From Pedobacter sp. UBA5917 (lineage in GTDB: Bacteria > Bacteroidota > Bacteroidia > Sphingobacteriales > Sphingobacteriaceae), in NCBI RefSeq assembly GCF_002432345.1, contig NZ_DJDT01000088.1, forward strand, positions 1-7,974: a stretch of 7,974 nucleotides of DNA, written 5' to 3'. The notes under the pieces were generated by a model that saw nothing but the letters and a program-made list of their open reading frames with translations, had not been told where the DNA came from and did not search any database. Position numbers and translations under genes: made by a program. The first letter of the stretch is position 1, and every line of letters begins with the position of its first letter. Of the stretch, positions 1-5,844 are shown piece after piece.

Positions 1-184
1 ACTACGCTCAGGATGACAACGTAGGAAAAAGCACGGAAATCTTTGCACTATCCCCTCATAACCCCACAATCCAAGGCAGGATCAAGCGGGAGCTATGGAC
101 AAAGCAAGGGTAAGAGCCTAGATACTGCCGCAATAAAGATTTCAGTAGCTTTTTACAAGAAAGGATCCAAGCCTTGATCTTTTG

Positions 185-238
185 TTTCTTTTCTATCAAG
201 AGAAAAGAAAGAGCCCCCTCGGTGGCGGCGAACCGAGG
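185..238. repeat. Dispersed-repeat candidate with two adjacent hairpins
   Basis: The first hairpin is a perfect 10-bp inverted repeat, TTTCTTTTCT at 185-194 and AGAAAAGAAA at 201-210, with a 6-nt loop. The second is CCTCGGT (217-223) paired with ACCGAGG (232-238), with an 8-nt loop. They sit in a purine/pyrimidine-biased stretch with no gene beside them, so they are not the terminator of anything visible here. The arrangement resembles a REP-like intergenic element; I recall similar 'TTGTTTCTTTT...ATCAAG' hairpins in Sphingobacteriaceae, but that is memory and not a search. Confidence 0.5.
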
Positions 239-427
239 CAAGCCTGAGCGGTGGGAAAGGCAATGCAAAAAAAATAATCCAATAGATTTCTCCATTCCGC
301 TTTGCTCCAGTCGAAATGACGAATCGCGGGGGATGACGGAGTGGTACATAATGGAGTTATGGCGGTAGATGAGCCAGGAGTTAATGCGGAAATTAAAAGA
401 TCCTTCATGCCGCAGGATGACAGCAAG

Positions 428-497
428 GGTGTTATTGCCACCATGCTATTTGCATCATGCTATTGGCGCCATGCTGTAGGCACCCTGCTACCTCCAT
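428..497. repeat. Degenerate 14-bp tandem repeat, five units
   Basis: Five units follow each other at an exact 14-bp period: GGTGTTATTGCCAC (428), CATGCTATTTGCAT (442), CATGCTATTGGCGC (456), CATGCTGTAGGCAC (470) and CCTGCTACCTCCAT (484). CATGCT is invariant in the three central units; the outer units have drifted. The period is not a multiple of three and no gene crosses it, so it is a noncoding minisatellite. It abuts the 21-bp repeat on its right. Confidence 0.65.
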
Positions 498-540
498 CAT
501 CCATCTCCCATTTTACATCATCCATCTCCCATCCTACATC
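495..540. repeat. 21-bp tandem repeat, 2.2 units, running into a stop codon
   Basis: Unit one is 495-515 and unit two is 516-536; they share CATCATCCATCTCCCA and differ at only two positions near the end (TTTTA against TCCTA). A partial third unit, CATC, occupies 537-540. The end of unit two (534-536, CTA on the plus strand) is the TAG stop codon of the minus-strand gene, so the repeat forms the extreme 3' end and downstream flank of that gene. Confidence 0.7.
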
Positions 541-1700
541 CCCTCAAACTTTACTTTAATAAACCTCGGCCTGTAAAGATTAGGATGCGTTTGCAGATCC
601 TTTAAAAAATCAAAAGAGTTTACATTATAACTGATCAGCAACTCCCCTTTTTTTGATAAACTCGGGTGAGCCTTGGCATTGTAGGTAAAAAATGACTTCA
701 GTTCAATCGCTTCTGAGGTATCCCACAGTTTAATTACTTTACCAAAAGGGCCATAGGGTGTTTTGCCCAGCTGCATACAGATCTGCCTGCCAATACCACT
801 CTGCTGAAACACCAGTGCATATCTTCCATCAGGCAGTTGCGAAACACTCAGTTCGTTAGAAACCTGATCCGTTACTGCAGCTGATTGTTTGATATCAGCC
901 TGCCAGTTGGTTCCGTCCCAGTAAGTCCATTTATTATAGTTTTCAAAGTCTTTAGGCAACACCCTGGCCACCAAAAGTTTCTTGGTTTTTCCTAAAGTAC
1001 CGTATACGTAAATGTAACCATCAGCACTCGCCTCTCCGGCCTGTTTCGTATTTACAAATATCCCTGCACCAAATGAGCCTGTTTCGCCACCCTCGTCGAG
1101 ATAAAAAGGCGTATCCTTTTGTTCATAATTTTGAAAAGGCAATGCTTCATTGGCTTTAATTTTAATCAAGGTATTACCCACTTCGGCAAAACCGAAAGCA
1201 CCACCGCCTGTACTTTTAATGCGATAACCAAAAATGAAAGTCGCATTATCCAGCTCCTGGTTTACAAAACCATCGCCCAGCCAATAATAATCGCCGGTTT
1301 GGGTTAATGGCGTTTTGGGTACGAAGATAGATTCGGGTTTTTCATCCGCTTTTTTCCAGCTGAAACTGATTTTATTGGGATCAGGCTCATTCCAATCCAG
1401 CACCGCAGCTGCATTGTGGATCATTATCGCATTGGGTTCCATTTTGCCATCGCTTACCTTCCCGATCATGCTATCGCTAAAAATAAACAATGTCTTTTTC
1501 GCTTTAGGTGGCGATGATTCTTTCCCATTTAATGGAATGCTGTAAATCCCGTCGCCCCCGAACCATCCATTTGTTCTGTTAAACAGATTCGTCCACTCCG
1601 GTGCAGTAGTAACTTTAAATTTAATATTATCCAGGTCCTGCGCCTGTAACGATACAGAAGCAACAAAACTTAACAAAACAAGGGATACAAAAGCTTTCAT
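534..1700 (-). CDS. Secreted beta-propeller-like protein, DUF4185/DUF5005 type
   Basis: A 388-residue exported protein. Residues 1-20 form a signal peptide (hydrophobic core VSLVLLSFVASVSL, likely cleavage after LQA-20). The mature part is rich in short aromatic beta-strand motifs spaced as in a propeller: WFGGDG (46-51), FSDSMIG (74-80), YYWLGDG (138-144), YIYVYGT (229-235), YWDGTNW (260-266), SQLPDGRYALVF (287-298) and NAKAHPSLSKKGELLISYN (341-359). This pattern is what I associate with DUF4185/DUF5005-like proteins, which resemble five-bladed glycosidase propellers; the enzyme activity is unknown and I cannot point to catalytic residues. It is preceded by the acyltransferase gene with an 8-bp gap, so the two are probably cotranscribed. 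ATG at 1700 is chosen because the signal peptide starts there. The last codons and stop fall in a tandem repeat, so the C-terminus may vary between strains. Confidence 0.8.
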   Translation of the reverse strand: MKAFVSLVLLSFVASVSLQAQDLDNIKFKVTTAPEWTNLFNRTNGWFGGDGIYSIPLNGKESSPPKAKKTLFIFSDSMIGKVSDGKMEPNAIMIHNAAAVLDWNEPDPNKISFSWKKADEKPESIFVPKTPLTQTGDYYWLGDGFVNQELDNATFIFGYRIKSTGGGAFGFAEVGNTLIKIKANEALPFQNYEQKDTPFYLDEGGETGSFGAGIFVNTKQAGEASADGYIYVYGTLGKTKKLLVARVLPKDFENYNKWTYWDGTNWQADIKQSAAVTDQVSNELSVSQLPDGRYALVFQQSGIGRQICMQLGKTPYGPFGKVIKLWDTSEAIELKSFFTYNAKAHPSLSKKGELLISYNVNSFDFLKDLQTHPNLYRPRFIKVKFEGM

Positions 1701-1708
1701 GGGATGGG

Positions 1709-2785
1709 TTAAACTGTATTTTTCTTTATCCTGGCATTAAAATATTTACGGATCGGCTGATCAACAAAAATCATGATGAGGTAAGCCAAAGCAATCAATA
1801 AAAATAAAGATATGATAATTACCATCACCATTTCGCCCATGGCCGGTTTCTTTGCCTCCACATAACTTAAAAAAATCCACAGAAAAGGATAATGGATCAT
1901 GTATAACGGATAAGAAATATCACCCAAAAACCTGTAGATTTTATCGTAAAATACTTTAAGATCTGCACCTGCACCAAGGGCAACCAGAAACGGAAAGTAA
2001 AAAATCACGGCAAACGAATCAATCATCCAGTTAAACCGATCATTAAAAGGAATCAGAAACACGCCGAACAGCAATAGCCCCATCAATACAAAGCCAATAT
2101 TCGATTTAATGATCCAGTTGGAGCGGTAAACCAGCATCCCCATTAAAAATGAGTAAAAAATGCGTGCCCCGCCACCAAAAAAATTGTCGCCGCCCCAGCC
2201 TACAGCTAAATTACCAACATGATAAGCTTCGTAAACAAGTAATACAGCCGCGATAATAACCAATAACCATAAAAACCGGTTCTTAAACTTATAGAGCACG
2301 AAAACATAAAAAATATTCGCCATGTATTCCCAAAATAGCGACCAGGTAGGCGGATTAAGGTGAAAAAGATTAAAATAACGTTCGTGCACCAGCGGGTATG
2401 GAATCAACATTCCGGCAGATAGGAACATCAACAATGTTTTGCCCAAACCATAACCCTGATATAAATTACTAAAAGGATCGAAAATAAAGGTAAGCAGCCC
2501 CAGCAATGCGCCAATAAGCACCAGCGGGTGCAAACGGATCAGCCGCGATTGTATGAAACGCAGCACACCGATACTTTCTACCTTGCTATCGTAAGCATAG
2601 GCGATTACAAAACCCGAAAGGCAAAAGAAAAAATCGACCGCCAGGTAACTGTGTGCAATAAAATTATCCTTATAATCGGGAACGGCAAATTCCATAAAGT
2701 GGAAAATAACAACTGCAATTGCAGCAATTCCCCTCAATCCATCGAGGATTTTAAAATGTTGTTTGGTTTTTAAAACAGTATTCAT
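1709..2785 (-). CDS. Acyltransferase-3 family membrane O-acyltransferase (OafA/NodX-like)
   Basis: A 358-residue multipass inner-membrane protein of the acyltransferase-3 family (PF01757), whose members transfer acetyl or other acyl groups to sugars of surface polysaccharides or lipids. The family signature is intact: LDGLRGIAAIAVVIFHF (14-30) in TM1 with the conserved Arg18 and His29, DFFFCLSGFVIAY (51-63), RLIRLHP (81-87), NPPTWSLFWEY (144-154), GDISYPLYMIHYP (288-300) and a C-terminal DQPIRKYFN (342-350). About ten hydrophobic segments are visible, and the length is typical. An in-frame ATG at 2845 would add 20 non-hydrophobic residues; I prefer 2785 because conserved family sequence begins shortly after it and a -7-like box (2807-2814) lies between the two starts. 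The next gene, 8 bp downstream, encodes a secreted propeller protein, suggesting a shared envelope or glycan role. The acceptor is unknown. Confidence 0.88.
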   Translation of the reverse strand: MNTVLKTKQHFKILDGLRGIAAIAVVIFHFMEFAVPDYKDNFIAHSYLAVDFFFCLSGFVIAYAYDSKVESIGVLRFIQSRLIRLHPLVLIGALLGLLTFIFDPFSNLYQGYGLGKTLLMFLSAGMLIPYPLVHERYFNLFHLNPPTWSLFWEYMANIFYVFVLYKFKNRFLWLLVIIAAVLLVYEAYHVGNLAVGWGGDNFFGGGARIFYSFLMGMLVYRSNWIIKSNIGFVLMGLLLFGVFLIPFNDRFNWMIDSFAVIFYFPFLVALGAGADLKVFYDKIYRFLGDISYPLYMIHYPFLWIFLSYVEAKKPAMGEMVMVIIISLFLLIALAYLIMIFVDQPIRKYFNARIKKNTV

Positions 2786-2806
2786 TTGGTTAGTTTGTGT
2801 GTGCAA

Positions 2807-2814
2807 CAAAGAAA
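2807..2814 (-). promoter_or_regulatory. Possible -7 box for the acyltransferase/propeller unit
   Basis: On the minus strand this reads TTTCTTTG, seven of eight bases of a TAnnTTTG box counting the two free positions. It would start transcription about 16 nt before the ATG at 2785. I find no matching TTTG -33 box at the right distance, so this is weak. Confidence 0.25.
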
Positions 2815-2964
2815 CAGAAGAAATCTGTGATGGCCACATCAACACCGATCAACCTTTCTACGTTTTGTCTCAAACTCTCAAAAGAAGTCAATCATAAACC
2901 TTTACGACCTAAGATCCATAGTTACTTATTGAAGATAACGGTTATATGCACCTGACTAGATCGA

Positions 2965-3148
2965 TCCGTCATGCTGAATTTATTTCAGCATCTTTTTAGC
3001 ACTAAAGACCCTAAAATAAATTCAGGGTGACGACCGTTGTAATCAAAAAATCGTAAAAAAAAAGATAATTATCGAACTTAGCAAAATGTTGCAAACTGCA
3101 TAATAGATACTGAAATAAATCCGATAGCTATCGGATCAGCATGACGGA
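2965..3148. repeat. Long inverted repeat with palindromic insert in the right arm
   Basis: The left arm is 2965-2993. The right arm, 3105-3148, is its inverse: TCCGTCATGCTGA matches over all 13 bases (2965-2977 against 3136-3148), and ATTTATTTCAGCATCT matches 15 of 16 (2978-2993 against 3105-3120). The right arm is split at the junction by 15 extra bases (3121-3135) containing the perfect palindrome CCGATAGCTATCGG; with flanks it is an 18-bp palindrome at 3119-3136. The left arm also folds on itself (ATGCTGAA 2971-2978 with TTCAGCAT 2984-2991). The 111-bp centre has no gene. CATGCTGAA-type and CCGATAGCTATCGG elements are, as I recall, abundant between Bacteroidota genes, so this is probably a non-autonomous dispersed element. 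Confidence 0.65.
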
Positions 3149-3157
3149 CGGAGCAAC

Positions 3158-3190
3158 AAAAAAGCCCTCCGATTATACATCGAAAGGCTT
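3158..3190 (-). terminator. Rho-independent terminator of the histone-like gene
   Basis: On the minus strand a 10-bp stem pairs AAGCCTTTCG (3190-3181) with CGGAGGGCTT (3171-3162), including two G-U pairs, around a 9-nt loop. It runs into a six-base U tract (3163-3158). It lies 28 bp beyond the stop codon of the 59-aa gene. Confidence 0.75.
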
Positions 3191-3218
3191 CTATTTTTCC
3201 CAAAACGCAATAATTTAT

Positions 3219-3398
3219 TTATTTCGCGCTATTTTTCTTTTCTGTTACTTCAGCCCTGATATCCTGAGCTAAAACTTTAAGGTCCTGCATGGCTTTACGT
3301 ACACGTGTACCTGCAGCAGCATTACCACCGTCGTAAAATTTGGTTACATCTGCCTCAACCGAAGCGATCAGATTTTGTACTTCTTTAAATTTGTCCAT
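3219..3398 (-). CDS. Histone H1-like protein, Hc1 family
   Basis: A 59-residue protein, MDKFKEVQNLIASVEADV at the start, then KFYDGGNAAAGTRVRKAMQ (20-38), DLKVLAQDIRAEV (39-51) and a basic tail TEKKNSAK. It matches the short 'histone H1' proteins conserved in Bacteroidota (Hc1 family, PF07432), thought to bind DNA as nucleoid proteins. The hallmark visible here is NxAAGTRxRKxxxxLKxLxxxxR between two amphipathic helices. It has 11 Lys/Arg and 9 Asp/Glu, so it is only slightly basic and lacks the long lysine-rich tail of chlamydial Hc1; DNA binding is therefore an inference from family naming. It is a monocistronic gene with its own -7 box (3468-3475) and terminator (3158-3190). A small hairpin, GGATG/CATCC (3414-3418 and 3425-3429), lies in its leader. 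The gene is short enough to be missed by length cut-offs. Confidence 0.85.
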   Translation of the reverse strand: MDKFKEVQNLIASVEADVTKFYDGGNAAAGTRVRKAMQDLKVLAQDIRAEVTEKKNSAK

Positions 3399-3467
3399 AG
3401 TTTTTTTCTTATAGGATGATAGACCATCCGTAAATCAATATTATTTTTCTGCTTTATCCGCAGGCCG

Positions 3468-3475
3468 CAAAACTA
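3468..3475 (-). promoter_or_regulatory. -7 promoter box for the histone-like gene
   Basis: The minus strand reads TAGTTTTG, a perfect match to TAnnTTTG and identical to the box of the TetR gene. It predicts a start near 3461-3464 and a leader of about 65 nt. No TTTG -33 box sits at 19-21 bp, so only half the promoter is convincing. Confidence 0.45.
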
Positions 3476-3567
3476 ATCATTTTAAAACAATTACCGCTTT
3501 CGGCGATACTAAGACGTTTTATTAAGTCTTTTATTGTGATCGATGACCGATTAAATGATAATGGATG

Positions 3568-4854
3568 TTAAATTCCTTCACTTAATACCATTTCTTCCAC
3601 TGGCTCCGCCGCAGTCGTTTTGCCGGTGTTTTTCCTGGCGATAATCTGGCTCACGCGGAACAATAAAAATATACTCAATGCCGAAATGGCCACCACCACA
3701 TAACCTACGGTATTATAATGCTCTAACGGACTAAACTTGGTTTTCTGCACTACAATCATCCCTGCTGCCGTAGCTGCAATGCCACCGGCAATTTGCTGTA
3801 AGGATGAGTTGATGCTCATAAATGCTCCACGATCGGCCATATCGGGTACCGCACTCGTTAATGCACTCGATGGCACCATACGGCTCAGCATTCCCATCAT
3901 CATCAGTACATTAAAAACAAGTACCAGGTAAAATGGCGTGGTTGATAAATTGGTGTAAATAACACAAACAAACATCAACCATATGGTTGCAATGGTAAAT
4001 AGTTTAAATTTGCTTACTTTATCGCTCAAACGGCCAATTAGCGGCATAATTACCAACGAGCAGATACCCGAAGTCATAAATAATATCGGTAACTGTGCAT
4101 TGGTTAAACCCAGGTTGTTTACAGCAAATGCACTGCCGAAAGGCATCATCATAAAACCGCCAACCGATAAAACCGCTGTTGCCGCAAAACCTATCCGGTA
4201 ATCGCGTTTGGCAACCGTATGCCATAAATGTTTCAATGCCGATGTATCGCGCTGTACCAAAAGGTGCTGGTTAACGGGTTTTAATTTAAGTAAAATCACC
4301 ATGGCAATAATAAGCCCCAGGCCTGCTGTTAACAAAAACGGCGATTCCCAGCCCCAGGCATTGGCCACGTAAATACCAATAGGTATGCCCAGCACCTGAC
4401 TTGCACCAAAACCCATCTGCACAAAGCCCATCACCCTACCACGCTGTTCCAAAGCAAAAAGATCGGCAATAATGGCCAGCGAAATCGAACCGATTACCCC
4501 GCCAAAAAGCCCTGTAATAATTCTTGCGGCCAATAACATTGGGTAAGTGGTGGCCAGGCCGCATAAAACTGTGCCGATAATAAAGCCTGAGTAAAAGAAC
4601 ACCAAAAGCTTTTTACGGTCAAATTTATCTGCAAAACCTGCAGTAAGCAAACCCGATATACCGGCACTAAAAGCATAGGCCGATACCGCAACACCAAAGG
4701 CGGCAGGTTTAAGATCGAGCGATTTCATCAGCATATCGCCCAATGGCGACATAATCATGAAGTCGAGTATAACGGTAAACTGGGTCATGGCCAGTATAAA
4801 TACCACAATTTTCTGGTAGCCCGTAAATGGAATAATATCCTGTTTATTTTTCAT
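3568..4854 (-). CDS. MFS exporter, DHA1-like 12-TM drug:proton antiporter
   Basis: A 428-residue inner-membrane transporter of the major facilitator superfamily with about 12 hydrophobic segments split by a cytoplasmic loop around 191-220. Motif A is present after TM2 (GFADKFDRKK, 73-82), with a degenerate second copy in the C-terminal half (GRLSDKVSK, 274-282). TM1 has the DFMIMSPLGD motif (31-40) with the acidic residue typical of DHA1 antiporters, TM4 has Arg111, and TM5 has an antiporter motif-C-like GASQVLGIPIG (150-160). The 341-361 stretch, DRGAFMSINSSLQQIAGGI, recalls sugar-efflux/AraJ-like members. The substrate cannot be read from sequence. An in-frame ATG at 4896 would overlap the upstream gene by 31 bp; I prefer 4854, which leaves 11 bp and starts just before TM1. 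It is the last gene of a unit with the 72-aa HMA-like gene, next to a TetR gene that probably controls both. No clear terminator follows. Confidence 0.88.
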   Translation of the reverse strand: MKNKQDIIPFTGYQKIVVFILAMTQFTVILDFMIMSPLGDMLMKSLDLKPAAFGVAVSAYAFSAGISGLLTAGFADKFDRKKLLVFFYSGFIIGTVLCGLATTYPMLLAARIITGLFGGVIGSISLAIIADLFALEQRGRVMGFVQMGFGASQVLGIPIGIYVANAWGWESPFLLTAGLGLIIAMVILLKLKPVNQHLLVQRDTSALKHLWHTVAKRDYRIGFAATAVLSVGGFMMMPFGSAFAVNNLGLTNAQLPILFMTSGICSLVIMPLIGRLSDKVSKFKLFTIATIWLMFVCVIYTNLSTTPFYLVLVFNVLMMMGMLSRMVPSSALTSAVPDMADRGAFMSINSSLQQIAGGIAATAAGMIVVQKTKFSPLEHYNTVGYVVVAISALSIFLLFRVSQIIARKNTGKTTAAEPVEEMVLSEGI

Positions 4855-4865
4855 TTTATTTCTTT

Positions 4866-5084
4866 TTAAGTAAGCTGGCAGCATTCGAAGCCGCAAGCCC
4901 TGATTAATTGTATAATGTAACTGTGCTTTAAAGAGTAAGATACCACACGCAGCACACGGTCTTCATCGTCAAGATCGATGTTCCAGCCCGTTATCCCCTC
5001 TTCCTTAAATAGCGCTCCTATCTGCTGCTGATCGGCAGCCTCCAGATTGGTTTTAAACAATAAGATGTGATCAAAATTCTCCAT
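4866..5084 (-). CDS. Small HMA-fold-like protein without CxxC
   Basis: A 72-residue cytosolic protein with no signal peptide or membrane segment. Predicted elements in order are strand HILLFKTN (6-13), helix EAADQQQIGALFKEE (15-29), strand GWNIDLDD (33-40), strand DRVLRVVS (42-49), helix KHSYIIQLIRACG (53-65) and a short strand ECCQLT. This is the beta-alpha-beta-beta-alpha-beta order of heavy-metal-associated (ferredoxin-like) domains. The metal-binding MxCxxC of the first loop is replaced by FKTNLE; the only cysteines are Cys64 and the adjacent pair Cys68-Cys69 near the end. I recall similar short 'hypothetical' proteins in Bacteroidota. Its role is unknown; a sensor or accessory function for the exporter encoded 11 bp downstream is an inference from position. 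The near-palindrome at 5089-5104 ends 5 bp before its ATG. Confidence 0.7.
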   Translation of the reverse strand: MENFDHILLFKTNLEAADQQQIGALFKEEGITGWNIDLDDEDRVLRVVSYSLKHSYIIQLIRACGFECCQLT

Positions 5085-5088
5085 TCTT

Positions 5089-5104
5089 AAATGAATAATT
5101 ATTT
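5089..5104. promoter_or_regulatory. Predicted TetR operator of the HMA-like/MFS operon
   Basis: AAATGAATAATTATTT is an AT-rich imperfect palindrome containing the perfect 10-mer AATAATTATT. It equals the inverse of the site in the TetR promoter at 15 of 16 positions. It lies 5-20 bp before the ATG at 5084. A weak promoter can be drawn with TTTG at 5120-5117 and TATTCATT 19 bp later (5097-5090), which would place the -7 region inside the operator; that promoter is a poor match to consensus. Confidence 0.5.
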
Positions 5105-5117
5105 AATAATATGTTTC

Positions 5118-5144
5118 AAAAAAAGGCTTTAGTTTTTTAAAGCC
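5118..5144 (-). terminator. Terminator overlapping the TetR stop codon
   Basis: On the minus strand GGCTTTA... pairs with ...TAAAGCC: 5144-5138 with 5131-5125, a 7-bp stem with a 6-nt loop, followed by seven U (5124-5118). The 5' arm lies in the last TetR codons, and the stop codon (5131-5129) is part of the 3' arm. It would end TetR transcripts before the 72-aa gene, implying that the downstream pair has its own promoter. Confidence 0.65.
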
Positions 5145-5740
5145 CTTACAACGCGGTCGAACGCAGCCCATAATATCTCATCGGTAATCTGGAAAGGTTT
5201 TCCACCTACACTCTTTCCCCTGTGGTGAAAACGGAGCAGGGAATATAACGGCGAATAAGCCACAGACCAATACACCTCGAATGGCATTTCGTCCATTTCG
5301 CCCCTTTTTACCACATTCTGGATAAAGGTGGTAATGTCTTTTTTAAAAAGGCTCATTAAGTTTCCCTCTTCGCCGTTAAACATCTTCAAAAACTGATCCT
5401 GGTACGTAGAGCTGTTAATCTGATCGAAAAACTGTCCGAGCAATGGATTTTCGATCATGTATTTAAAGCGGTTCCGCCATTGGATGCGCAACCCATCCTC
5501 CAGCGATGCTTCAGGGTCAAAATCAAGCAGCATGGCCTCTTCCATCCTTGCCCCTTCTTCCATTACAATTTTAACGATCAGATCATCTTTATCCTTATAG
5601 TACACATAAGGCGTACCCACCGATATACCGCAGGCTTTTGCCAGTTTATTAATGGTAAAACCTTCCAATCCATATTTTACTATGGTTTCGATGGCTTTTT
5701 GCTTTACCAGCTGCTCTTTATTGATATCCCTTGTACGCAT
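5129..5740 (-). CDS. TetR/AcrR-family transcriptional repressor
   Basis: A 203-residue one-component regulator of usual TetR length. The N-terminal DNA-binding domain is clear: helix 1 around 8-23, then the helix-turn-helix GFTINKLAKACGISVGTPYVYY (27-48) followed by KDKDDLIVKIV (49-59), a standard TetR signature. The rest (60-203) is a helical ligand and dimer domain without recognisable specificity, containing aromatic-rich stretches such as YWSVAYSPLYSLLRFHH (157-173). It is followed on the same strand by the HMA-like and MFS exporter genes, so it most likely controls that efflux unit. Its own promoter contains a palindrome between -33 and -7, repeated in front of the downstream pair, pointing to negative autoregulation. 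ATG at 5740 is the start because the promoter box ends 20 bp before it and the domain begins at once. Confidence 0.9.
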   Translation of the reverse strand: MRTRDINKEQLVKQKAIETIVKYGLEGFTINKLAKACGISVGTPYVYYKDKDDLIVKIVMEEGARMEEAMLLDFDPEASLEDGLRIQWRNRFKYMIENPLLGQFFDQINSSTYQDQFLKMFNGEEGNLMSLFKKDITTFIQNVVKRGEMDEMPFEVYWSVAYSPLYSLLRFHHRGKSVGGKPFQITDEILWAAFDRVVRALKN

Positions 5741-5759
5741 GATCTGATCTAAACTCCGA

Positions 5760-5791
5760 CAAAACTAAATGATTATTCATTTATAAACAAA
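5760..5791 (-). promoter_or_regulatory. TetR gene promoter, Bacteroidota type
   Basis: On the minus strand a TTTG -33 box (5791-5788) is followed after 20 bp by TAGTTTTG (5767-5760), a perfect TAnnTTTG. Box sequences and spacing match the established Bacteroides consensus. The start would fall about 5-8 nt after the box, leaving a leader of roughly 12-15 nt before the ATG at 5740. Confidence 0.7.
5767..5782. promoter_or_regulatory. Predicted TetR autoregulatory operator
   Basis: AAATGATTATTCATTT is palindromic at 14 of 16 positions (AAATGA...TCATTT) and lies almost wholly in the 20-bp spacer between the -33 and -7 boxes, where a bound dimer would block polymerase. Its inverse recurs with one change at 5089-5104. 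Size and symmetry suit a TetR-family dimer; binding itself is inferred. Confidence 0.6.
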
Positions 5792-5844
5792 TAATTCAAT
5801 AAATATTTATCTTAATGTACGGTATTGCCATGAAAAAGCTGTTT

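Larger units (their letters stand above)
1..533. other. Gene-free region of repeat debris
   Basis: No credible gene is present; open frames here are short, overlap on both strands and run through repeats. It contains three copies of GGATGAC (11-17, 331-337, 415-421), a stretch around 289-321 (CTCCATTCCGCTTTGCTCCA then GTCGAAATGACG) that resembles dispersed intergenic elements I recall from Pedobacter-like genomes, two perfect hairpins (185-210 and 217-238) and two tandem repeats (428-497 and 495-540). The density of repeats suggests a decayed intergenic insertion zone. The copy number of these elements elsewhere in the genome cannot be seen from the window. Confidence 0.7.
2786..3218. other. 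Gene-free region with inverted repeat
   Basis: No coding frame is credible here. The stretch 2815-2960 shows nothing I recognise beyond a small odd palindrome ATAACGGTTAT (2935-2945). The right half holds the long inverted repeat at 2965-3148 and the terminator of the histone-like gene at 3158-3190. Confidence 0.65.

Noticed and set aside
56..559. Several overlapping frames of 60-97 codons on both strands
   Set aside because: They lie in repeat-rich sequence, overlap each other on opposite strands and have compositions unlike the real genes nearby.
2786..2845. N-terminal extension of the acyltransferase from ATG at 2845
   Set aside because: The 20 extra residues are polar and unlike the family N-terminus; the ATG at 2785 lies just before conserved sequence.
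3511..3530. AAGAC/GTCTT inverted repeat after the MFS gene as a terminator
   Set aside because: The stem is only 5 bp with a 10-nt loop and no T tract follows on the minus strand.
4855..4896. Longer MFS start at 4896
   Set aside because: It overlaps the 72-aa gene by 31 bp and adds a basic tail not typical of MFS N-termini; 4854 fits operon spacing.
5799..5810. Perfect palindrome ATAAATATTTAT upstream of the TetR promoter as a further operator
   Set aside because: It is pure A/T apart from nothing else, shares no pattern with the two predicted operators and is expected by chance in such AT-rich sequence.
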